Assembly (NCBI GenBank): GCA_021827285.1
Contig: JAKAWM010000227.1
Coordinates: forward strand, 1-5,251
Direction of reading: 5' to 3'
From: Actinomycetes bacterium
GTDB lineage: Bacteria; Actinomycetota; Acidimicrobiia; Acidimicrobiales; Palsa-688
Length of the DNA: 5,251 bases
The notes beneath the pieces are model-generated. The model ran no database searches and was not told the DNA's origin. It saw only the letters and a list, made by a program, of their open reading frames with translations. The position numbers and the translations under genes are program-made. Positions 1 to 5,251 of this stretch are shown piece by piece; positions within the stretch are counted from its first letter, which is position 1; every line of letters begins with the position of its first letter.

Positions 1-1
1 C

Positions 2-3001
2 GCTCGACCAGGTGGGCACAACGAGTACGTGTTCTATGACGGGCCTCCTTTCGCCAACGGGCTGCCCCACTACGGGCACCTGCTGACTGGTTTTGTGAAG
101 GACGCCGTGCCTCGTTACCAGACGATGCGGGGGCGGCGGGTGGAGCGGCGCTTCGGCTGGGATTGCCATGGCCTGCCGGCGGAGATGGAGGCGGTCAAGG
201 ATCTGTCCTTACCAGGACGGGTCGATATCGAGCGTTTTGGCGTCGGCCGGTTCAATGACTATTGCCGGGCCTCGGTGATGCGATATACCGGCGAGTGGGA
301 GCGTTACGTCAACCGCCAAGCTCGCTGGGTTGATTTTGCCCACGGCTATAAGACGATGGACCTCTCCTACATGGAGAGCGTCATGTGGGCCTTCAAGCAG
401 CTTTACCAAAAGGGCCTCCTCTATGAGGGCTACCGGGTGCTGCCCTACTGCTGGGAGTGCGAGACCCCCCTTTCCAATTTCGAGACCCGCCAGGACAATG
501 CGTACCGGCCCCGCCAGGACCCGGCCGTCACCGTGGCCTTCGAGCTCGAGGCGCCTGAGCACCGGCTCAGGGCACTCGTGTGGACCACCACCCCGTGGAC
601 GTTGCCCTCCAACCTGGCTCTGGCTGTAGGTCCGGCCATCGACTACGCCGTCTTGGACTGGCAAGGCGCCCGTTACGTGATGGCCGAGGCACGTCTCGAG
701 GCACTGTCAGACCTCCTGCCCGGAGCAGAGCGGGCGGGCACGCTGAAAGGAGCTGAGCTGGTCGGGCTCCGTTACCGGCCGTTGTTCAACTTCTTTGAGC
801 ACCAACCGGGCGCCTTCAGGGTGCTCGCGGCCGACTTCGTCTCAACCGACGAGGGTACCGGGATAGTCCACCTGGCCCCGGGGTTCGGTGAGGACGACCA
901 GCGGGTATGCGAGGAGGCCGGGATAAGCGTGGTCTGCCCCGTCGACTCGCAGGGCCGCTTCACGGCGGAAGTCCCGCCATACCAGGGCCTGCAAGTCTTC
1001 GACGCCAACCGGAGGGTGATAAGCGATTTACGGGAAAAAGGTGCCTTGGTGCGTCACGACACCTACGAGCACTCTTACCCGCACTGCTGGCGGACGGACA
1101 CTCCGTTGATTTACAGGGCGGTCAGCTCCTGGTTCGTCCAAGTGACCGCCGTAAAGCAACGGATGCTGGAGCTCAACCAGCAAATAAATTGGGTACCCGG
1201 GCACGTGCGTGACGGCGCCTTCGGCAAATGGCTCGAAGGGGCGCGCGATTGGTCCATCACCCGCAACCGTTTCTGGGGCTCTCCGGTACCCGTGTGGAAA
1301 AGCGACGATCCTCGCTACCCCCGTACCGACGTCTACGGCAGCCTGGCTGAGCTGGAGGCCGACTTCGGCGTGCGGCCCGCTGACCTGCACAGGCCAGCCG
1401 TGGACGAGCTGGTGCGCCCCAACCCCGACGATCCATCAGGCGCCAGCATGATGCGGCGCGTGGAGGACGTGCTCGATTGCTGGTTCGAGTCCGGCTCCAT
1501 GCCCTTCGCCCAGGTCCACTACCCCTTCGAGAACCGGGACTGGTTCGACAGCCACTTCCCGGCCGACTTTATTGTCGAGTACGTCGGGCAGACCAGAGGC
1601 TGGTTCTACACGCTCCACGTACTGGCCAGCGCCCTCTTCGACTGCCCCCCGTTCAAGACCTGCATCGCCCACGGGGTACTACTTGGGCACGACAAGCAAA
1701 AGCTTTCCAAGCGGTTGAGAAATTACCCCGACCCTGACGAGATGATGGACCTGTATGGGGCCGACGCTATGCGTTGGTCGCTATTGTCTTCGCCCGTAAT
1801 GCGGGGCGGCGATCTGGTCGTCGAAAAGAGGGCGATGGCCGAGCCGGTCCGGGCGGTGCTCATGCCTCTTTGGAACGCCTGGAAATTTTTCGCCCTCTAC
1901 GCCAACGCCGACGGCTACAGGGCGACATGGCGAGTTGACGCCACCGATGTGCTCGACCGCTACGTGCTGGCCAAGGCACGTGCTCTCGTAGACGACGTGA
2001 CGGCGGCCATGGACAGCTATGACCTCTACGCCGCCAGCACCAGCGTGACCGGGTTTTTGGATGCCCTCAACAACTGGTACATTCGGCGCAGCCGGGACCG
2101 CTTCTGGAGCCCGGTGGGGGCGAGCCACGCTTCTGATGCCAGCAAGGCCGATGCCTACGACACGCTTTTCACGGTCCTGCACACGCTCTGCCGCGTCGTT
2201 GCCCCGCTCTTGCCCATGCTGAGCGAGGTCATCTACCGAGGCCTGACGGGGGAGCGCAGCGTGCACCTGGCCGACTGGCCTGGGCCGGGTGCCTTGCCCG
2301 CAGACCCGCAGCTAGTGACGGCCATGGACCGGGTGCGTGAGGTCTGCTCGGCTGGCCATTCGGTGCGCAAAGCCCAGGATCTGAGGGCGCGCCTTCCCTT
2401 GGCATCAGCAACTGTCAGCGGCCCCGACGCTGCCCGCTTGGCACCATACGTGGAGCTGATAAAAGATGAGCTCAACGTTAAACAGGTTGGACTTTCAGGC
2501 CAGGTTGACGGCGTCGCCGATCCTGTCCTGCAGGTCGCCCCCGCGGTTCTGGGGCCCCGGCTGGGCCCGGCCACCCAGGAGGTGATCGCCGCCGTACGTA
2601 AGGGCCAATGGACGCGCAAGGTCGGTGGGGGCGTTGAGGTGGCGGGGCGCGTGCTGGCGGACGACGAGTTCTTCCTTTCCCTGGTGCCGAGGGACAAAGA
2701 CGCCAGCCGGGCCTTGCCCGGCAACGACTTAGTGGTCACCCTCGACCTCCACCTCACGCCTGAACTGGAGAGTGAGGGCTTGGCCCGAGACGTGGTCCGT
2801 GCGGTCCAAGAGGCCCGTAAGAACGCTGGGCTCGACGTGTCAGACCATATCCGCTTGGTCCTGGATTTTGCAGGTACGCCAGAAATGCGGGCCGCGGTCG
2901 AAGAGCACGGCGAGATGGTGGCGGGTGAAACCCTGGCCGACGAGATCAGCTTTGGGCCGGTCGCGGGTGGCATGGTTCATGTGGAGCGATCCGAGGGGTA
3001 A
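2..3001 (+). CDS. ileS: Isoleucyl-tRNA synthetase, type 2 (eukaryote-like); 5' end cut by the window
   Basis: This cytoplasmic class I enzyme activates isoleucine with ATP and charges tRNA-Ile. The frame is open from the first full codon at nt 2, and the conserved run leading to HYGH starts before the GTG at nt 29, so that GTG is internal. About 30-45 N-terminal residues are probably missing, given a usual length near 1040; about 999 are visible. Motifs in order: HYGH, the HIGH signature (nt 68-79); WDCHGLPAE (158-184); CP1 editing-domain WTTTPWT (581-601) and GTGIVH...FGEDD (854-898), including the Asp pair expected for clearing mischarged valine; ITRNRFWG (about 1256-1279); DCWFESG (1475-1495); KLSKR, the KMSKS loop (1700-1714); NNWYIRRSRDRFW in the anticodon-binding helical domain (2069-2107). 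The last 200 or so residues look like the type 2 C-terminal domain (DUF5915-like) with a LARDVVRAVQEARK segment, and lack the C-terminal Cys zinc motif of E. coli-type IleRS. GLPHYGH and KLSKRLRNYPDP mark the type 2 clade. No frameshift was seen. It ends at TAA 2999-3001. Confidence 0.97.
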   Translation, partial: ARPGGHNEYVFYDGPPFANGLPHYGHLLTGFVKDAVPRYQTMRGRRVERRFGWDCHGLPAEMEAVKDLSLPGRVDIERFGVGRFNDYCRASVMRYTGEWERYVNRQARWVDFAHGYKTMDLSYMESVMWAFKQLYQKGLLYEGYRVLPYCWECETPLSNFETRQDNAYRPRQDPAVTVAFELEAPEHRLRALVWTTTPWTLPSNLALAVGPAIDYAVLDWQGARYVMAEARLEALSDLLPGAERAGTLKGAELVGLRYRPLFNFFEHQPGAFRVLAADFVSTDEGTGIVHLAPGFGEDDQRVCEEAGISVVCPVDSQGRFTAEVPPYQGLQVFDANRRVISDLREKGALVRHDTYEHSYPHCWRTDTPLIYRAVSSWFVQVTAVKQRMLELNQQINWVPGHVRDGAFGKWLEGARDWSITRNRFWGSPVPVWKSDDPRYPRTDVYGSLAELEADFGVRPADLHRPAVDELVRPNPDDPSGASMMRRVEDVLDCWFESGSMPFAQVHYPFENRDWFDSHFPADFIVEYVGQTRGWFYTLHVLASALFDCPPFKTCIAHGVLLGHDKQKLSKRLRNYPDPDEMMDLYGADAMRWSLLSSPVMRGGDLVVEKRAMAEPVRAVLMPLWNAWKFFALYANADGYRATWRVDATDVLDRYVLAKARALVDDVTAAMDSYDLYAASTSVTGFLDALNNWYIRRSRDRFWSPVGASHASDASKADAYDTLFTVLHTLCRVVAPLLPMLSEVIYRGLTGERSVHLADWPGPGALPADPQLVTAMDRVREVCSAGHSVRKAQDLRARLPLASATVSGPDAARLAPYVELIKDELNVKQVGLSGQVDGVADPVLQVAPAVLGPRLGPATQEVIAAVRKGQWTRKVGGGVEVAGRVLADDEFFLSLVPRDKDASRALPGNDLVVTLDLHLTPELESEGLARDVVRAVQEARKNAGLDVSDHIRLVLDFAGTPEMRAAVEEHGEMVAGETLADEISFGPVAGGMVHVERSEG

Positions 3002-3124
3002 TGGGAGTAGGCGAACTGGCAGCTCGCCCCGAGGGGCGAAGAGCCACGTGCGCGCCCGCCAAGGTGCGCTTGCCCGGGCCCGTGCTGGCTTGGATCCACC
3101 CGAGCGCCGCCTTGCCGCGCGAAA
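3002..3124. other. Intergenic gap between ileS and the small membrane protein gene
   Basis: This GC-rich 123-nt stretch has no convincing promoter: I found no TTGACA/TATAAT-like pair at proper spacing. It contains one compact hairpin (separate entry) and the short palindrome GCCCGGGC at 3072-3079. It also holds the start of a long open frame beginning at the ATG that overlaps the ileS stop codon, which I judge non-coding (see rejected items). The gap is short enough for readthrough transcription from ileS. Confidence 0.5.
3024..3039 (+). terminator. Short GC hairpin after ileS; possible weak terminator or attenuator
   Basis: TCGCCC (3024-3029) pairs with GGGCGA (3034-3039) around the loop CGAG, giving a six-base-pair stem 22 nt after the ileS stop. 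Flanking GCTC and GAGC offer an alternative longer pairing. No T-run follows (the next bases are AGAGCCACG), so it is not a canonical intrinsic terminator. It could stabilise the ileS mRNA 3' end or mean nothing in DNA this GC-rich. Confidence 0.25.
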
Positions 3125-3676
3125 ATGCACGGCATGTCAACTATTACCTCTCCCATAGCTACGCCCGCGGCGGCTGGTCAAGTGCCGCCTGGCCACGACC
3201 ACCCGCCCGCGCACGGTTGGACCAAGCTTGGTCACCCCGTCCATGCCCGGACAATCGACCACCACCCCGCGGGTACGCCTTATGCCCGTTTCAACAAACA
3301 GGTGGCGTTGCTCATTACCAACAACGTCGGGACGATGAGCTGTTTTTGGCTATTTTGCATCATCGCCTTGCTCGGTCTGCCGGCTGCATTAGTGGAGGCC
3401 CATGTCATCTCCCCGACCATTGGCCTCATCGGCGAGGCGGGCTTCGTGATACTGGTCCAATGGGTAGCGCAGAGCTTCCTGCAACTGGTGCTGCTGCCAT
3501 CTCTGATGGTGGGCCAGAACTTGCAGAATGCAGCCGCCGACGCTCGCTCGGCCAAAACCTTCGAGGATGTGGAAAAGATCATTGACCTGCTCGATGCCCA
3601 CACTCAGGGCGGCCTGAAGGTTTTGCTCGACGCTATCGAGGAACTGAAGGCCGTCGTGGCTCCAGGCCAGGGCTGA
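3125..3676 (+). CDS. Small two-helix membrane protein with His/Pro-rich N-terminal tail, DUF1003-like
   Basis: The encoded protein has 183 residues and unknown function. Residues 1-50 are a polar tail rich in Pro, Ala and His (H2, H24, H26, H30, H37, H40, H46, H47) without a signal peptide. A conserved-looking block FNKQVALLITNNVGTM (56-71) leads into two hydrophobic segments, about 72-92 and 105-129, separated by a short polar loop. The second ends in LMVGQNLQNAAADAR, followed by a probable amphipathic helix (about 143-178). The order, two helices then a G/SQN-Q motif and a charged C-terminal helix, resembles the DUF1003 family of uncharacterised bacterial membrane proteins; this is from memory and unverified. 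No clear Shine-Dalgarno precedes ATG 3125 or the alternative in-frame ATG 3134, and no earlier in-frame start was found back to nt 3062, so the exact start is uncertain. It lies 123 nt after ileS on the same strand, and its last 44 nt overlap the convergent transporter gene. Confidence 0.8.
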   Translation: MHGMSTITSPIATPAAAGQVPPGHDHPPAHGWTKLGHPVHARTIDHHPAGTPYARFNKQVALLITNNVGTMSCFWLFCIIALLGLPAALVEAHVISPTIGLIGEAGFVILVQWVAQSFLQLVLLPSLMVGQNLQNAAADARSAKTFEDVEKIIDLLDAHTQGGLKVLLDAIEELKAVVAPGQG

Positions 3677-4604
3677 GCGGGGAGCGGGACCGGTCCGTGC
3701 CTACTGCAGGCTGGTGAGCGTTCCTGCCCGAGCTTGTCCCCTGGTCGGGGCTGACGAGAAGGGCGGTACCCACTACCGACACGACGATCCCAACGACGAG
3801 CAAAACGGCCTTCGGGCCCGCTGGGAAGTCTTCGCCATAGAGGAGGAAACCCGCGCTGATCAGGCCAAGGGAGGAGACCGATGCGTTGGCGGCAGAGACC
3901 GTCGCGGCGTTGGCGCGCCGGAAGGCCTGCTGGATAAGGCTTTGGGACCAGACCGCCATGGCGAGCATGAGCCACAAGCCAGCGCTGGCTGCCAAGTCCT
4001 CTAAGGCGCCCATCCCGTAGAGGGCGAAACGGTCCCCCACCTCTTTGGTGAACACGCTGGTGCCGGCGAAAAGGAGGCCCACGGCGACCCCCATGGCGAT
4101 GCCGGTCGCTTGGCCCGCCCGGGGGAGCCGGTGGGGGAACAGGCGGGGAAGGTTTGAAACCACGGCCGCCGCCGCGACGCACAAGGCCGCGACCACGACT
4201 TCTGTCAGGTTGGACAGGGGGTGCTTCACCACCTTGGCACTGGCGCTGGCCATGGCCGTGAGCACCCCGCCCGCACTGGCCAGCACCACGCCCGCCACCT
4301 CGAGCCGGCTGAACCGCTCGTCCAACCAACGCCCGCCGCCAACCACCAAAAGGCCGCGGCCGGCGTTGCGCAGTGTGGCCACCGCGGGGACCGGTGCGAA
4401 AGCGAACGAAGAAGCTTCGGCTATCCAGGCCAACCCAGACAGCACGATGGCCAGGAGCCACAGGGGCCGCCGGGCCAGTACCGCCAGGAGCCGTAACCCT
4501 GCGTGATCGGTGCCCACGTGCATGCCCTGATGCTTTTCGATCCCAGCCGCGGCCGCATTAGCGATGCCCGATACGAGCGCGAGTAGACTACCTAGGAACA
4601 GCAT
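3633..4604 (-). CDS. Drug/metabolite transporter superfamily (EamA/NIPA-like) membrane protein
   Basis: The 323-residue integral membrane protein has about nine hydrophobic segments: roughly 1-21, 46-70, 72-90, 102-122, 133-151, 166-184, 198-219, 232-254 and 264-285. A polar, Arg/Pro/Ser-rich tail follows (286-323). Size, helix count and two similar halves fit the DMT superfamily. The N-terminal helix beginning directly at Met, and the ending SAGFLLYGEDFPAGP followed by a last long helix, resemble actinobacterial DMT transporters related to NIPA magnesium transporters. The substrate cannot be read from sequence; export of small metabolites, ion transport or lipid-linked flipping are all open. 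The start at CAT 4602-4604 is chosen because the first helix begins there, though no strong ribosome-binding site is seen upstream. The gene is divergent from the glycosyltransferase gene (62-nt gap). The stop (TAG, nt 3635-3633) lies inside the end of the small membrane protein gene, so the last 13 or so residues are encoded antisense to it. Confidence 0.85.
   Translation of the reverse strand: MLFLGSLLALVSGIANAAAAGIEKHQGMHVGTDHAGLRLLAVLARRPLWLLAIVLSGLAWIAEASSFAFAPVPAVATLRNAGRGLLVVGGGRWLDERFSRLEVAGVVLASAGGVLTAMASASAKVVKHPLSNLTEVVVAALCVAAAAVVSNLPRLFPHRLPRAGQATGIAMGVAVGLLFAGTSVFTKEVGDRFALYGMGALEDLAASAGLWLMLAMAVWSQSLIQQAFRRANAATVSAANASVSSLGLISAGFLLYGEDFPAGPKAVLLVVGIVVSVVGTALLVSPDQGTSSGRNAHQPAVGTDRSRSPLSPGLEPRRPSVPR
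3687..3696. repeat. Perfect 10-nt palindrome GGACCGGTCC near the convergent gene ends
   Basis: The ten bases read identically on both strands and lie 10 nt past the stop of the plus-strand membrane protein gene, inside the C-terminal tail codons of the minus-strand transporter. With no loop and no T-run it is not a standard terminator. It could be a chance palindrome or a protein site. No other terminator candidate was found between the converging genes. Confidence 0.3.
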
Positions 4605-4666
4605 GACCGTGAAGTTGTTACAGGCACGTCATTGGACCTGGATCTCGAGGCGGAGGTGATCAACCG
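4605..4666. promoter_or_regulatory. Divergent intergenic region expected to hold both promoters
   Basis: This 62-nt gap separates the starts of the minus-strand transporter and the plus-strand glycosyltransferase, so if both genes are transcribed locally the promoters must lie here or just inside the coding ends. I could not pick a -35/-10 pair with confidence. It is slightly more AT-rich near 4611-4621 (GAAGTTGTTAC), which could contribute to a promoter in either direction. The right end carries the Shine-Dalgarno of the glycosyltransferase gene. Placement rests on gene arrangement, not on recognised boxes. Confidence 0.4.
4652..4661 (+). promoter_or_regulatory. Very strong Shine-Dalgarno that decides the glycosyltransferase start
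   Basis: GGAGGTGATC is complementary over all ten bases to the usual bacterial 16S rRNA 3' tail (GATCACCTCC). Two adjacent in-frame GTG codons follow, at 4667 and 4670. The first is 10 nt after the GGAGG core and the second 13 nt, so the first is preferred. No other gene in the window with a visible start has a comparable site. Confidence 0.8.
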
Positions 4667-5251
4667 GTGGTGACCGTTGCAGACCATGACCTGCCGCCGG
4701 GCAACGTGGAGGCGGACGGGCTCCCTCGGCGCGTGCTCATCATCTCAGCCGAGATGGGCGAGGGCCACAACGCGGCGGCCGATGCCCTGACCGAGGCCAT
4801 GGTGGACATGTGGCCGGGCTGCATAGTGGACCGGCTCGACACTATGGAATTGCGAGGCCGGCGCTTTGCCCGTGCCGCGCGCTGGGGCTATAGCTTCCAA
4901 CTCTCGGTGCTGCCCTGGACTTATGACATCTTCTACCATGGGTTGTCGCGCTCGGCTCGTTTCGCCAGCGGCGCCCGAGTTGCCGTCGGCCGTTTCTTCG
5001 GCCGCCGGTTGGCCAGGACCCTAAAGGCAAGGGCGCTGGCCGGGAGCCAACCTGATCTCATCATTTCAACCTACCCGTTCGGTTCCGCCGCGCTCGACTG
5101 GCTGCGGGCGCATCGTGGGCTTTCGACGCTGGCTGTGACATACATCCCAGCCTTCCATGTCCACCGGTTATGGGCCTACCAAGGTATAGACCTCCATTTT
5201 GTAATGTACGACACGGCGGCTGACGACGCCGGGATGGCCGGCTTTGAAGAG
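4667..5251 (+). CDS. MGDG synthase-family glycosyltransferase, N-terminal part; 3' end cut by the window
   Basis: The frame stays open for 195 codons to the window edge. After a short polar leader, the first strand VLIISAEMGEGH (residues 23-34) carries the GxGH motif of the MGDG_synth N-terminal domain, followed by NAAADALTEAM. The later STYPFGSAALDWLR (134-147) and VHRLWAYQGIDLHF (165-178) match the acceptor-side half of this GT28-type fold, seen in plant MGD synthases and Bacillus UgtP. The family transfers a sugar from a nucleotide sugar, usually to diacylglycerol at the membrane's inner face; sugar and acceptor here are unknown. The C-terminal donor-binding domain lies outside the window. 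GTG 4667 was chosen by the strong Shine-Dalgarno; GTG 4670 would lose one residue. Oddity: where remembered relatives have TDF before the V/L-H-x-x-W segment, this protein has PAF (residues 161-163). There is no signal peptide or membrane helix, which suits a peripheral cytoplasmic enzyme. Confidence 0.88.
   Translation, partial: MVTVADHDLPPGNVEADGLPRRVLIISAEMGEGHNAAADALTEAMVDMWPGCIVDRLDTMELRGRRFARAARWGYSFQLSVLPWTYDIFYHGLSRSARFASGARVAVGRFFGRRLARTLKARALAGSQPDLIISTYPFGSAALDWLRAHRGLSTLAVTYIPAFHVHRLWAYQGIDLHFVMYDTAADDAGMAGFEE

Noticed and set aside
29..31. GTG at nt 29 as the true start of ileS.
   Set aside because: The frame continues upstream to the window edge and the residues just before it (GGHNEY) look like normal IleRS sequence, so the gene begins outside the window.
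1781..2266. 161-codon minus-strand open frame antisense to ileS.
   Set aside because: No recognisable motif or start context, and the opposite strand carries strongly conserved IleRS anticodon-domain sequence.
2233..2973. 246-codon minus-strand open frame antisense to ileS.
   Set aside because: Ser/Arg/Thr-rich product without domains, wholly inside the well-supported ileS frame; typical antisense shadow at high GC.
3072..3079. GCCCGGGC palindrome in the gap after ileS as an operator.
   Set aside because: Only 8 nt and entirely G/C; such palindromes are expected often in DNA of this composition.
3001..3585. 194-codon plus-strand open frame whose ATG overlaps the ileS stop (TAATG), with a GAGGGG just upstream, suggesting translational coupling.
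   Set aside because: Its product is Arg/Pro/Gly-rich with no recognisable domain, and most of it runs out of frame through the two-helix membrane protein gene, whose own frame has clear membrane segments and conserved-looking motifs. The stop-start overlap looks like chance in stop-poor GC-rich DNA.
3604..4461. 285-codon minus-strand open frame.
   Set aside because: It is a shadow of the transporter gene in another frame; the product is low-complexity Arg/Gly/Pro and lacks the hydrophobic pattern seen in the 3633-4604 frame.

Overview
The window is GC-rich DNA (strong preference for G/C at third codon positions) that fits an actinobacterium. The best guess is the Acidimicrobiia side of the phylum, judged from remembered IleRS and glycosyltransferase sequence flavour; this is an inference and no search was run. 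It holds four protein genes. The two outer ones are cut by the window edges. No tRNA, rRNA, CRISPR array, insertion sequence or phage gene was seen.

Layout: (1) nt 2-3001, plus strand: nearly all of a type 2 (eukaryote-like) isoleucyl-tRNA synthetase, ileS, missing only its extreme N-terminus. (2) A 123-nt gap, then nt 3125-3676, plus strand: a small two-helix membrane protein with a histidine/proline-rich N-terminal tail and a DUF1003-like membrane core. (3) nt 3633-4604, minus strand: a multi-helix transporter of the drug/metabolite (EamA/NIPA-like) superfamily, convergent with gene 2 and overlapping its end by 44 nt. (4) A 62-nt divergent gap, then nt 4667 to the window edge, plus strand: the N-terminal part of a glycosyltransferase of the monogalactosyldiacylglycerol synthase (MGDG_synth) family, preceded by an exceptionally strong Shine-Dalgarno sequence.

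The genes do not form one obvious pathway. ileS is housekeeping and gene 2 may be cotranscribed with it. The transporter and the glycosyltransferase are transcribed divergently from one short region and might share regulation. A link between a membrane transporter and a glycolipid-forming enzyme is possible but unproven. No clear new multi-gene system is visible. The most unusual points are the loss of the usual Thr-Asp pair in the glycosyltransferase, the tail-to-tail coding overlap, and the His-rich tail on the small membrane protein.
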